DNA of 27,157 nt from a virus: positions 1 to 27,157 of IMG/VR virus record IMGVR_UViG_3300030102_005481; one strand, 5' to 3'. The position numbers and the translations under genes are program-made. Of the stretch, positions 5,927 to 15,582 are shown piece after piece (positions within the stretch are counted from its first letter, which is position 1; every line of letters begins with the position of its first letter). The notes beneath the pieces were generated by a model that was given only the letters and a program-made list of their open reading frames with translations, ran no database searches and was not told the DNA's origin.

Positions 5927-8900
5927 TAGTATCTCCAGTGCTAGTGTCAGTTCCGCTGCTAGTGGACCCAACCGGACAATCTTCAACATCTATCCATATT
6001 ATTTGTTCCATTTCTCCAGCGTCGCCTACTTTAGTGTGTCCTAATACCTGAACTTTATTTGGGTCGTAATTATAATCAGTGCCCCCGACAAAACCGGCTC
6101 CATCAATCACATCTCCAGCGCTTGAATTCTTTCTCCAGGTCTCCCACAGATAGCATGGGAAATTTGCCCTTACTTCCGATATGGGTTCTGCATTAGGGCC
6201 TGTTGCTGAATCCACTCTCCTGTCAGAGAGAGGGCAAATTTTAAAATCTACCCACTTCACACAATCATTGTCGATTCCGCCACGCTCTCCCTCGCCTTCA
6301 TGGTATATAATTTGGGATATTGAGGACTTAAATCCAAAGTCAGCTATTATATTATCATTATTGACAGTTGCTTTCTCTACGTCGGTGAGGGCTCTGTTTG
6401 GATTTCTATAATCTTCGCCTGCGTCTCTATTTCCAGCTCCAGGCGCCCCACTATCGAACAGCATGCTTTCAATGTTAGATGGATAACAAATTGAGCCTGA
6501 AAGTTCAGATATAGAATCCCAAAGAAGTCGCGGGTCTCCTCCCTCTGAATCTTTGTGTGTAAGAAATTGTCTTTTGTTTGGGTTGAAGTTATAGTCAAAG
6601 TGTTGAGTGCTGTCGCTTCTACGTGTATTGTTAAAGCCTCCATGAGTCGTATCTGCTTCAGTATACCTAAGTATTTCTTCAAGAGTACACGCAAAAATTC
6701 CAGGCGCACCTTCTGCAATATTAGAACCAACAGCTTTACCAAAGGCTCCTGCAAGCGGCGGTGGTAGACTCCCTGTATCAGAGATTACCTGAATGTTACA
6801 AAAATCCAACCAATACACACATGGCCCATCTTCTTCCGTTCTAGAGCCAGTGCCTTCCCCTGCAATCGGTTGAAATTTTTCTTCGCTTGATTGATGAAAA
6901 AACATCTGGTTTCTATTTGGATTAAAATTATATTGATGCGTTTGGTTATTGTTTGGAAAACCGTTTCTTGGGTTGCCTGTGTTTTGTGCGTCATCCGCAA
7001 CATAATTGTATGTTTGCTCAAGAGTGCAGGGCAAGCAGTCTTGACCCCAAAAATCCATGCTATCATAACTACCGCTAGTTTCTTTTATTAGACAGTCCTT
7101 GTCCTCAACCCATCTAACCATCGGACAACCTTCGCCCGTCAAGGGGTTGCCTTCTTCCCCACCAGCAGAGCTAAAGTGAACTAGTTTTTGTTTTACATTT
7201 GGGTCAAAGCCACAATCATATGTCGGATTTGTTCCAACTGGGCTGTTTCGAGGATTGTTTGGATTTTTATCATCATCGGCAGCAAACTTATAAGTATCTT
7301 CTAAAGAGCAGGGAAGACAGCCGTGAGTTGTTGCAGGGTCTCCCTGACCGTACTTAATTCCTTCTGGGTCTGTTTTGGCACCGGCTGTCTCTTTTGGAAT
7401 TGCGCATTTAGGTTCATGTGTTATCCATCTAATACTTGGACCCTGGCTAGGGTCGTTTGCGTCTGGCCCTAGATTAGGAAGATGCGCTAATACTTGTGTG
7501 CATTGCGGCTTGAATCCAAAATCATTTACAGCCTTGTCAGAAATGACATTGTCTTGCGACAAAAGATTCCAGTCTCTATTATTGCCGTTGGCGTCTACGA
7601 GTGGACAATTGGCAGGGTCTTCCATCCAGCTAAATGTAGGGTCATACTTATAAGTGTCTTCAAGCGTGCAAGGAAATTGATTTTGTCCAAAAACAACCCT
7701 TCCCGCAGAGTCCGTAGCGGTTTGTTCTTCTATTTCGCATGTTTGAACGTCAAACCACTCAACTTTTGGACCTTCATCTCCGTCATAGAATGGGTCGGAA
7801 GTATCCAGTTGACCAAATTCATCTCGCGGAGTTTCAATTGGCTTATCATTTAAACCTCTTGATGATGCCCTAACAGCGTCTTTTATACCGCCAGCATGGT
7901 GCCCTAAAACTTGTTTTTTTGTTGGGTCAAAATTGTAACGTGTTTCATTGTTGTATCCCCACCAGTTATTTGGCTCTCCCGTATAGGGAGAATGAATACC
8001 ACCTAATATTCCCGCTGAATTGTGCTTATAGGTTTCACACAATGATTGAGGCCATATATCTTGACCCCATCTGTGTTTATCCGAATCTCTCTGAACATTA
8101 TAGTCTGGGCGTATCGATATCTCGCTGTTAATTGCATAATATCTTTCTATTAGCTCTTTATCTGTTTTAGAGTTTGCTAGTATTGAAGATTTGGGTATGG
8201 ATGCATAATACTCTGGTAGCCACTGAACATTAGGTAGCCGTGTAACGCTGGGTTGAGTATCTGTTGTGTCGTCTGAAAAAACCTCATAGTTTTTATGGCC
8301 TAAATGCTGCCTCCACAGAGGCTGAAAAGAAAAATCACACGCCGTATTTCTGCTTGCTTCGAAAATTCCATTGTTAGGAAGCTGGTCGTCTGTTGAGTCT
8401 TTGTCAACATTAACTTCCTCTGGAAGCATTGTTTCTTCTAGGCTGTCATAATTACTGTTTGTTTGCGCAGGTCTATCCGAGAAAGTCCAGAAATATGTTT
8501 TTTCTAAACTGCATGGAAAAGCACTAAGGCTATCACTGATACTGCTTGTCGTATAAGCGCACTCTCCTAAAGTGACCATCTTTTTGCCAGTTTCTTCATA
8601 ATTCGTAGAAGCATCTGACGTCGCTGGTATGTCACAATCAATCATGTCGCCCCATTTAACGATAGGCCCTTCCGGCAAAACGTCATCGTTTTGATTATCT
8701 AGCCCGCCGAAGATTTCTCTGTATCCAGCCTTTTCATGTATGAGGGCTTGTTTCTTGTTTGGATTGAAATTAAAATCATGAGTAGACTGGCTGCTTATAG
8801 GCTGTGATATCGTAAAATCTTCAAAGTCTTCACCAAAATCTGGGGTTTCAGTAAACTTATACATTTCTGCGAGAGTGCAGGGGAATCCTCCATCTTTCCC

Positions 8901-11900
8901 CTGAGAGGTTCCACGAACGCCTTTTCGTCCAAATGTTAATTCTTTGCCAGTGCCTTCCTCTTCAATATTTCCATTGTCATCAAGGACCGTATCATCTCTT
9001 GTTGTAATCGCTGGAATATCACACTCTTCTGAATCTAACCACTGAACAAAAGGCCCCTTACTTCCATCATTGCCATCGTCTACTGATGGGGCTTTAATAT
9101 GGCCTAATACCTGTTGCTTAAAAGGGTCAAAGTTAAAATTATATTGAGCGTTTTCGCTTATGACAGGATAAGCAGCGATGCCTTTTTCATCATCATCTTC
9201 CTGCCTAATCCACTTATATGTCTCCTCTAATGTACATGGAAAATGACCCTTGTCTCCCTTAAGCTCATGCCTTCCATATACATATTTACCTCTTATGTCG
9301 TCTGGCGGGTTTGGGTCGCCGCCTTGATATTGTGTAGTCTCATCTATCTCACATTGCGTGCTTAATTCGATAACTATTGGTCCTGGCCAACAATCAAAAT
9401 CTCTGTAGGCGTGACCTTGTTGGCCAACCGCAGCAGTCTCATAAATACCCAAATAATCAAAAACAACTACCTGTTGGTCAAGGTCGAGGCACGTTCCGGC
9501 TTCTGGATTTGCAGTGAATTGGCGGACTATTTCTGAGCGCTCATGTTGATTTACAATGACTGATGGAGCGGGGCAGCAAGGGTCGCTTGCCGCAGAATTA
9601 ACGGTTGCAACAGCATAGTATATACCTTCTGGAGCCCAGGGCAAGGGAAGCTCGCCAGACTTATCCCCCTCTGTTTGTACTTCATTTTTTTGAAAAACAC
9701 TAGTTAATGTGAAAGTAAGTATTTTAAATTTATTAGCAGGCTTGCTTGTCCAAAGTTTTCTTTGTTCATCCCACCTTAAATCAACCGGACCAGTTTTCCA
9801 CTTGTCAGACTGCCTTAGCCATTTTCTTTCAAAATCATGTGTTCTGTCAGCCCCCTTATTATTATTGGCGTTTGGAACAGGATAGCCATCTACATCATAT
9901 CCCCAGCCAGTTATAACCATAGGCCCTCTTAGTGCATATGGTCTAAGGTCTTTCTGTATCAGACTTCCAACTCTTTCATCTTCGTCAAGAGTTATTGGGG
10001 CTTTGTTTGAGTGAAGTATTGATTTAATGTCGGTTCCGCCAGCATCGCTGGACATTTCTAAATTTGCGGCGTCCTCTGCACCCATGTATGGATTTAAAGT
10101 TCTGTTATTAATTCCAAATCTAGAATAACCTCTAGTTATGTTAATACCCTGTTGATTATTTCCATCAACACTATTCCCAAACTGAGAATTTCTATCTGGG
10201 TCATACCCTATCGCTTTTCTTTCTTCGCCTTGAACTGTTTGGTCAATTAAGTATTGAGGGAAATTCGCAATTTCAGAACTTCCTCCACCCTCTACTGTGC
10301 TTATGATAAATGGCCTAAACAAACCATCTAAGCTAACACCTCCTCTTTTTTTGTACTCTTCGCCTTTTTTATCTAAACCTAGATTCCCTAGAACTGCTCT
10401 TAAAGGTTCTATGGCTGTGTAATTTGATTTTGGAGTAGCGTAAGTTCCATCGTCATTTCTAACTTCAGTTCCAGCAAAAGTCATTCCAACAATAAAATCA
10501 CTCTCGTCTCCGTTATCAAATCCAGTGTGCGCTATTTCATTTTGACCAGCGTTACCGCCTGTAATGCTGCCTGAATTTGTACCTCCAGTGCCACCTGAAG
10601 AATTTGTTTGTTGGTCTTGAAAAGCCTGTTGAATATTAAAAGGTTGGTTTCTAGCTATCGCAAGATTTAAATTTCTTTGAGTTTCATAGTTTTGTCTACC
10701 TTGCGCTTGAATATAATCCAATTGATTTCTACCAAGCTCTCCAAAATTTCTTATATGAGTTCTAAATGTAACTGTGGTAGTTATGCCTTGCATACCCATG
10801 CTAACGCTAACGCCAGTGATACTACCACCTCCATCTCCTCCGAAAGCTTGTCCAATTCCAGCGCCTATATATGATGGAGGTCCAGCGAATTGTATGCTCC
10901 CTTGCTCAACAACCTCTTGATATGAAATTGATGACTGAACCAATACGTCTCCGCCATCAGTCATATTCTTATAGCCACCAAAATTCCAAGGCGTTAGCTC
11001 AGAGTTTCTTTCGTAGTGAGAGCGACCTGTGCCTCCTGTTGACATTTGAAATTTATCTACAATTAATTTTCTAGTGCCGTCAACAGGACCATATGTTTTA
11101 GATTTATCCATAAATGGCGCTGCGGCTGCGCAAGGCATGTGAGCTTTAGGTATAAGCCCAAGCCCTCTTAATTTTGCACCACCAATTTGGCCAAACAGGT
11201 CTCTTATTCTTTGTCGCTCAGTGCCATCAAGAGCACCTCCACCATATTCTTCGCCTGAAAGTATCAATAGCCACAAAACGTAATCTAGTCCATACGGCGT
11301 TCCATCTTCTGCGGTTGCTATGGCTGGTCTAATATTTAATGAATCCGGAATTCCTATTATTATACCTGCGCCATTACCGGCTAAGTTACAAGGGTCATGT
11401 ATTCTTTCCACTCCAGCCTGAGCCCATATTCTATATGTTGGAGGCTTACCGGCTATTTTTTGCACATACGCTGGAACTTTTATTCTTGCTAAATCAACTT
11501 CAGAGGCTTCTTGTTGCCTTTGAATTTCAGCCAGTATCTGAGCGCTTACAACTCCTGTCGCTGTATCTTGACGAAATCCTTCAAAATATAACATTGGAAA
11601 AAGCTTGCCTTCGGGGCTTTTAAATACCTCAAGGACCGTGCTATTCCAATTATACCCAAGAATATTATCTATTGGACCGCCTATTCCACCGCTTCCATCA
11701 TTACCCCAGGCATAGCCAGAGTCTGTTTTTTCTAAGTTTGGTTTTCTTGCCGCTCCTGCGCCTGTTACACAACATTGTATGAAAGGCACGCCATTAATTT
11801 TTTCTGGAATGTTTAAGAAAAACTTTTTTCCGTAATTAGCGGCGAAACTTGATACAAAAGAATGCAAAGACCTTAAAGCTTCTTTGCCTATCTCGTTGTC

Positions 11901-13379
11901 GTTTATAAACGCGCTATATGCCCGCATAAATTCTTGAGTTTGATTTACGGCATTAGATAAGTCTGCGGTGTTATCTTCATTGATAAGAGGCCAAAGCACG
12001 TTAGGAGCAAACCTGCTTAACGGAGTGCCAAGAGGCATATTGCCATAAAGGGCTCGAAGTATTTCTGGCTTAAAAGCCGCCATAAATTCTATCCATGAAT
12101 CAAGGCTAAACGCAGCGGCTCTTATCTCTAAGACAGATATATTGTAATATGGACTGTTCCCTAACGCTGAATCTATTATTCCAAAAAAGGGACGCTGAGA
12201 AATATCAACATTAAAGTTTTCTCCATCGCCCTCGCCAACTGAAGTTATTGGAATCATATTGCCTTGCTGGTCAGGCTCTTCTCCCCAAAAATGCCTGATT
12301 GTGCCGCTTGTATCAGCTCCGTATGGGCTATTTGGGTTTCCATCGTCTGTTATGCCCTCGCACGGCGGCGCATCATCTTTAGGCGTATGATAAAATTCTT
12401 GTACTATTTGTAGATAATCACCATGAATAAGAACATCGCTTATTGGGTTAGCTAATTCAACTCCATATTGCATAGATTGAACGACATCATTAAAGCCAAC
12501 TGCATCTGGAGTTATTTCTCCAGAACACCTTTGCTGTAGGCCAGCAAATTTATATGCAACGCCAAATTTTAATCTGTCCTCTATGCTAGCGGATGACTGA
12601 TTCATTAAAACAGCGGTAGGAGATGCGGTGCTGGTGTCGTTAGTGTAAACTTTAATTACATTCATACCTCCAGTCGACTCAAGCGCAAGATAAACCTGCC
12701 TTGCAGTGACAGTTGCGAATCTATTTATGGCGTCTAAGACACTTGTGCTTTCACCGGTAAACCTAAGATTATTGTTTCCTGCAATATCTAGCTCACTTAA
12801 ATCCAACCTGTATTGAACACCAGCATGAACAAAAATCCATTTCATGTGCAAAGCTTTAACTATATCTCCCCAGGTTAAACCGACTTCATTACAAAAAGAG
12901 AAAAAAGTCATGCCGCGAAACGGAACTGGATTTTGTAAACGATGAATATTTATAAATTTGCCATTATTAAATGGAGCCTTATTTGGGTCGTAATCATCAA
13001 GGCCTTTTAATATTAACGTTGCATTTGACAAAATTACATGAGGGGTTATAACTCTAGCTGAGTAAGTCTTTCCACTCATGCTATTGTTTTGCTGCCAGCC
13101 TTGAAGTATGCCGTTATAAGCAAATCCATTATAAAAGAAGTAGGCGGTATCTCCTACAGCAGGAGGATTAAATCCACCTCCTCCGGCGCCGGAAACTGTG
13201 GTTGGTTCGCCTAACTCATTGTATACAAAAGCTGGGCAGTCGTCGTCAACAAGTTCTACAGAGACCTCTCCTGTCTCCAAGCCCCACCCGACTGTTGAAG
13301 TGAACCCGTATATTACAGAGCCATAAAACCTAGACGGGTAAAAAGATGGCCCGCTATAATTAGCTACATTTCTACTCAT
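5913..13379 (-). CDS. Giant tail hub/baseplate-like protein (2488 aa) with a C-terminal ten-repeat array
   Basis: Probably a virion protein at the tail tip. Residues 1-260 are beta-rich and look like a tail hub entry domain (NGILQGWQQNNSMSGKTYSA, ending in a region similar to hub proteins that wrap the central channel). Residues 330-850 are a long mixed domain with isolated cysteines. Near 870 the segment TTVTFRTHIRNFGELG recalls a strand seen in other phage tail proteins, followed by a Gln/Asn-rich linker (about 890-960). Residues about 1380-2480 are ten diverged repeats of roughly 70-150 residues, listed separately. The end is a Thr/Ser/Gly/Asp-rich tail. No membrane segment or enzymatic motif is obvious. 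TAGGAAAAGCGGAAATG gives a good start. The next upstream gene stops 21 bases earlier. The hub assignment is inference; the virion location is supported by context. A long adhesin-like receptor-binding role for the repeat arm is possible. Confidence 0.75.
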   Translation of the reverse strand: MSRNVANYSGPSFYPSRFYGSVIYGFTSTVGWGLETGEVSVELVDDDCPAFVYNELGEPTTVSGAGGGGFNPPAVGDTAYFFYNGFAYNGILQGWQQNNSMSGKTYSARVITPHVILSNATLILKGLDDYDPNKAPFNNGKFINIHRLQNPVPFRGMTFFSFCNEVGLTWGDIVKALHMKWIFVHAGVQYRLDLSELDIAGNNNLRFTGESTSVLDAINRFATVTARQVYLALESTGGMNVIKVYTNDTSTASPTAVLMNQSSASIEDRLKFGVAYKFAGLQQRCSGEITPDAVGFNDVVQSMQYGVELANPISDVLIHGDYLQIVQEFYHTPKDDAPPCEGITDDGNPNSPYGADTSGTIRHFWGEEPDQQGNMIPITSVGEGDGENFNVDISQRPFFGIIDSALGNSPYYNISVLEIRAAAFSLDSWIEFMAAFKPEILRALYGNMPLGTPLSRFAPNVLWPLINEDNTADLSNAVNQTQEFMRAYSAFINDNEIGKEALRSLHSFVSSFAANYGKKFFLNIPEKINGVPFIQCCVTGAGAARKPNLEKTDSGYAWGNDGSGGIGGPIDNILGYNWNSTVLEVFKSPEGKLFPMLYFEGFRQDTATGVVSAQILAEIQRQQEASEVDLARIKVPAYVQKIAGKPPTYRIWAQAGVERIHDPCNLAGNGAGIIIGIPDSLNIRPAIATAEDGTPYGLDYVLWLLILSGEEYGGGALDGTERQRIRDLFGQIGGAKLRGLGLIPKAHMPCAAAAPFMDKSKTYGPVDGTRKLIVDKFQMSTGGTGRSHYERNSELTPWNFGGYKNMTDGGDVLVQSSISYQEVVEQGSIQFAGPPSYIGAGIGQAFGGDGGGSITGVSVSMGMQGITTTVTFRTHIRNFGELGRNQLDYIQAQGRQNYETQRNLNLAIARNQPFNIQQAFQDQQTNSSGGTGGTNSGSITGGNAGQNEIAHTGFDNGDESDFIVGMTFAGTEVRNDDGTYATPKSNYTAIEPLRAVLGNLGLDKKGEEYKKRGGVSLDGLFRPFIISTVEGGGSSEIANFPQYLIDQTVQGEERKAIGYDPDRNSQFGNSVDGNNQQGINITRGYSRFGINNRTLNPYMGAEDAANLEMSSDAGGTDIKSILHSNKAPITLDEDERVGSLIQKDLRPYALRGPMVITGWGYDVDGYPVPNANNNKGADRTHDFERKWLRQSDKWKTGPVDLRWDEQRKLWTSKPANKFKILTFTLTSVFQKNEVQTEGDKSGELPLPWAPEGIYYAVATVNSAASDPCCPAPSVIVNQHERSEIVRQFTANPEAGTCLDLDQQVVVFDYLGIYETAAVGQQGHAYRDFDCWPGPIVIELSTQCEIDETTQYQGGDPNPPDDIRGKYVYGRHELKGDKGHFPCTLEETYKWIRQEDDDEKGIAAYPVISENAQYNFNFDPFKQQVLGHIKAPSVDDGNDGSKGPFVQWLDSEECDIPAITTRDDTVLDDNGNIEEEGTGKELTFGRKGVRGTSQGKDGGFPCTLAEMYKFTETPDFGEDFEDFTISQPISSQSTHDFNFNPNKKQALIHEKAGYREIFGGLDNQNDDVLPEGPIVKWGDMIDCDIPATSDASTNYEETGKKMVTLGECAYTTSSISDSLSAFPCSLEKTYFWTFSDRPAQTNSNYDSLEETMLPEEVNVDKDSTDDQLPNNGIFEASRNTACDFSFQPLWRQHLGHKNYEVFSDDTTDTQPSVTRLPNVQWLPEYYASIPKSSILANSKTDKELIERYYAINSEISIRPDYNVQRDSDKHRWGQDIWPQSLCETYKHNSAGILGGIHSPYTGEPNNWWGYNNETRYNFDPTKKQVLGHHAGGIKDAVRASSRGLNDKPIETPRDEFGQLDTSDPFYDGDEGPKVEWFDVQTCEIEEQTATDSAGRVVFGQNQFPCTLEDTYKYDPTFSWMEDPANCPLVDANGNNRDWNLLSQDNVISDKAVNDFGFKPQCTQVLAHLPNLGPDANDPSQGPSIRWITHEPKCAIPKETAGAKTDPEGIKYGQGDPATTHGCLPCSLEDTYKFAADDDKNPNNPRNSPVGTNPTYDCGFDPNVKQKLVHFSSAGGEEGNPLTGEGCPMVRWVEDKDCLIKETSGSYDSMDFWGQDCLPCTLEQTYNYVADDAQNTGNPRNGFPNNNQTHQYNFNPNRNQMFFHQSSEEKFQPIAGEGTGSRTEEDGPCVYWLDFCNIQVISDTGSLPPPLAGAFGKAVGSNIAEGAPGIFACTLEEILRYTEADTTHGGFNNTRRSDSTQHFDYNFNPNKRQFLTHKDSEGGDPRLLWDSISELSGSICYPSNIESMLFDSGAPGAGNRDAGEDYRNPNRALTDVEKATVNNDNIIADFGFKSSISQIIYHEGEGERGGIDNDCVKWVDFKICPLSDRRVDSATGPNAEPISEVRANFPCYLWETWRKNSSAGDVIDGAGFVGGTDYNYDPNKVQVLGHTKVGDAGEMEQIIWIDVEDCPVGSTSSGTDTSTGDTNGTT
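5933..5936 (-). promoter_or_regulatory. Ribosome binding site that fixes the start of the small zinc-ribbon-like gene
   Basis: GGAG on the minus strand, followed by ATACTA and then the ATG at 5926. It lies within the last codons of the 2488-residue gene and supports the internal start over the upstream ATG at 5989. Confidence 0.6.
5940..9243 (-). repeat. Ten diverged cysteine-containing protein repeats in the hub-like protein
   Basis: Each unit has three landmarks in order: an entry block like FPCTLEETYKY, a middle block like YNFNPNKKQVLGH, and an exit block like GPxVxWxDxxxCxI. Entry blocks begin near 9243, 8886, 8520, 8058, 7676, 7318, 7034, 6697, 6493 and 6163, so spacing varies from about 200 to 460 bases through loops of different length. 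Units 3, 4, 8 and 9 have lost one or more landmark residues, including cysteines. A half-unit (GPIVIELSTQCEIDE, near 9340-9390) precedes unit 1. Divergence at the DNA level is high, so this is an old duplication rather than a recent expansion. Confidence 0.85.
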
Positions 13380-13400
13380 TTCCGCTTTTCCTAAAGTCCT

Positions 13401-15503
13401 TTAAACATATGTGTAAGTAATTTGTCTATTATAGCTACCCCTCCAAGGGTCGCTTGTAGTCTGGTCAGTAGTTTTCCAATAGGTTCCAGATAAAGACCTA
13501 AAAGCTTGTTTCATGTATTTTTCAACCTCAGCCACACAAGCAGAGGACGCCGCAGTTCCTGGAGGTCCTTGAAGCGAAACATTACATGTTATTGTGCCAG
13601 CGCTAACAGTCGATAAATCTTGAACAACTGGTCCAGCCGCTCTTCCCGGAACAGGTATCTGCGCAACTTGAGGAGCTTTTAAGGTTGTTGTTACGGACAT
13701 GCTTTCCTCAATAAATCCAAAATCGTGAAATCTTCTGACCTCATTAGAAAACTGCGCTGATACAGTTATCACACCGTCTTGCTCGTTGAAGCTAGTAGAA
13801 AGATTATTCATATATTTTGCTATATCGCTCGTAGAATAACTTCTAATAGCAGTTTTTAAATGTTCTTCAGTCATATATTCTTGCTGATAAACCCTTCTTG
13901 CATTTTCATATTTACTAGAAAGAACATTGTCCATATCTCTAGACATCGACCTTCCGTGTTCATTACCAGCGCCAGTATAGTGAAGCATTTGCTCTTCTGA
14001 GTCATAATAAGTTACACCCCTTTTTTCTAACCCATTAATAGTAATGCTTACCGAATGAACGGGTGTTCCCTCAGCCTCCGAGCTTGTGGCGTCCAGGCTA
14101 AAATTAACAATTGCATCTCCATATTTAGTTACTGAACTTCCATCTAAAACTGCTGCTCCTGGCTTGCATAAAATAAAAGTTTCTGTAATAGAATATGAGC
14201 CAGAAAATTTATCGACCTGTAAGTTTCTTTTATAGTTGTATACGCCTAAATCACTGTAATCTCCCCTAGAATCAAATATTCCGCCAACATCAGTTGGGGA
14301 GTTGACATAGGCATCATCAAAAAGCTGGTCGGGAGGCGTAAACGCTTGAGGCAAATGATGGTGCGATTCGTCATTTACATTGGCTCTATGTCTTGGGTAT
14401 TTTGTGCTGCTATTGCTGTACCTATCCCCGACAGGTATTAGACCCAATCTTTGCTCAACCCAAATCTTAGCGTTTTGCCATGGCTCTCTAATTAAACCAC
14501 CGCTGTCATAGGCTCTTTTACCTACAGCAGACATGGTGTGAGTTATGTTATATATTGGAACCTCATCGCCAGGGCTGCCTTTAACTCCTGGTCCATGATA
14601 TTGTTCTTGAGGCTCTATAGACCAGTTCTCAGAAATATCAGAAAGATATACTTTACCAGATAGGTTTTTAAAATTTGTTTGTTTATTAGGAATTCCAGAT
14701 ATTGGCTGGCCTTCAACGGTGTCAAATTTTGTATCACTAAACATGTCAGAAAAAGACTGGCCATCTTCAGCTCTTACGGTTATATGCGCCGAATTAAAAT
14801 CTTCCTCTGACAGGTCAATCGCTGAAGCGTTGAATATTTCGTCAACCTCAAGTTCAACTTGATATGTTGATGTCGTGTTATATTCACTGTTTGTTATATT
14901 TACAGAAATAACTCTAGGGTAAAAGTATATTCCCTTTGTTAAAAAAACAACATAGTTGTCATCTGTAAAGTCTCCAAAAATCCGATTGTCATCAGCAAGT
15001 CTAATTTGTGTATTGCTAATTCTTTCTTGAACCACATATGAAGAATTATTCAAATTCACTATAGAGCCACTTGTTATCGAATCTGGCCAGCTAGAAACTC
15101 CAGATATAGTGGCTACTCTTCCAGTTGCGCCAGGATTAACTCCAGTTCCCTCATGCACATATGAAACAGAAGCGGTTTGTATATCAGCGTCTTGAATGTC
15201 CCAGGTTACTATTTCTAACCTTTTGCCCTCTATGGCAAAAAGTTTTCTTAGGGCAGATGTTTTATTAATTAATGATTGCTGAATTTGCTCTTCTGGAACA
15301 TTTTCTTGCGGAGCCTCTTTATGTATTTTATTGTAAAAATTTCCATCTTTATTTGGAGAGCCTTTGTAGGGCAATATAGTGCCCTCCAGCGTTATTGAAT
15401 AAGTTGCGCCAACTTTTTTGCCGTCACCTGTCTTTAGGTACTCTTTTGACATACTAAGAAACGGCGCTGGTTCTATTTTGCTACCGTTGTATAAAACTGG
15501 CAT
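13401..15503 (-). CDS. Probable tail or baseplate structural protein (700 aa)
   Basis: The protein starts MPVLYNGSKIEPAPFLSMSKEY, then GATYSITLEGTILPYKGSPN, a beta-strand pattern that suggests a tail tube or distal-tail-like N-terminal domain. The rest is beta-rich with a long middle region, a histidine cluster (DESHHHLP, about residue 379), NFSLDATSSEAEGTPVHSVSITI, and a C-terminal domain (residues 560-700) with SAQFSNEVRRFHDFGFIEESMSVTTTLKAP and SACVAEVEKYMKQAFRSL. There is no signal peptide, membrane segment or catalytic motif. It sits between the fibre and the hub-like gene, so a baseplate or adaptor role is the simplest reading. AGGAGCT at 15513-15519, nine bases before the ATG, and the shared upstream motif mark it as a likely start of a transcription unit. 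The family is not recognised by name. Confidence 0.7.
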   Translation of the reverse strand: MPVLYNGSKIEPAPFLSMSKEYLKTGDGKKVGATYSITLEGTILPYKGSPNKDGNFYNKIHKEAPQENVPEEQIQQSLINKTSALRKLFAIEGKRLEIVTWDIQDADIQTASVSYVHEGTGVNPGATGRVATISGVSSWPDSITSGSIVNLNNSSYVVQERISNTQIRLADDNRIFGDFTDDNYVVFLTKGIYFYPRVISVNITNSEYNTTSTYQVELEVDEIFNASAIDLSEEDFNSAHITVRAEDGQSFSDMFSDTKFDTVEGQPISGIPNKQTNFKNLSGKVYLSDISENWSIEPQEQYHGPGVKGSPGDEVPIYNITHTMSAVGKRAYDSGGLIREPWQNAKIWVEQRLGLIPVGDRYSNSSTKYPRHRANVNDESHHHLPQAFTPPDQLFDDAYVNSPTDVGGIFDSRGDYSDLGVYNYKRNLQVDKFSGSYSITETFILCKPGAAVLDGSSVTKYGDAIVNFSLDATSSEAEGTPVHSVSITINGLEKRGVTYYDSEEQMLHYTGAGNEHGRSMSRDMDNVLSSKYENARRVYQQEYMTEEHLKTAIRSYSTSDIAKYMNNLSTSFNEQDGVITVSAQFSNEVRRFHDFGFIEESMSVTTTLKAPQVAQIPVPGRAAGPVVQDLSTVSAGTITCNVSLQGPPGTAASSACVAEVEKYMKQAFRSLSGTYWKTTDQTTSDPWRGSYNRQITYTYV

Positions 15504-15512
15504 TTTTGTTTT

Positions 15513-15519
15513 AGCTCCT
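15513..15519 (-). promoter_or_regulatory. Ribosome binding site of the 700-residue tail gene
   Basis: AGGAGCT on the minus strand, nine bases before the ATG at 15503. Confidence 0.7.
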
Positions 15520-15536
15520 ATAAAAACATAAACTAT

Positions 15537-15552
15537 TATTACATATACACCA
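15537..15552 (-). promoter_or_regulatory. Candidate phage promoter motif TGGTGTATATnnAATA, copy 2
   Basis: On the minus strand the 79-base gap between the fibre gene and the 700-residue gene contains TGGTGTATATGTAATA. It matches copy 1 (5678-5693) at 14 of 16 bases, while the flanks outside differ. The motif ends 33 bases before the ATG, leaving room for a short leader with the ribosome binding site. This gap is the largest in the tail module, which suggests a dedicated transcription start. The role is inferred. Confidence 0.4.
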
Positions 15553-15582
15553 AACTGGTCTTTTGATTAAATGTAAAAGTTG

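Noticed and set aside
5927-5989. Longer N-terminus for the small cysteine-rich protein
   Set aside because: It would lie wholly within the end of the 2488-residue gene; the GGAG before 5926 supports the shorter form.
7375-7853. Overlapping plus-strand open frames opposite the hub repeat array
   Set aside because: They run against a long confident gene and change frame between repeats, as shadows do.
5940-9243. Beta-propeller made of the ten repeats
   Set aside because: Units are about 70-150 residues with variable length, larger and less regular than propeller blades.
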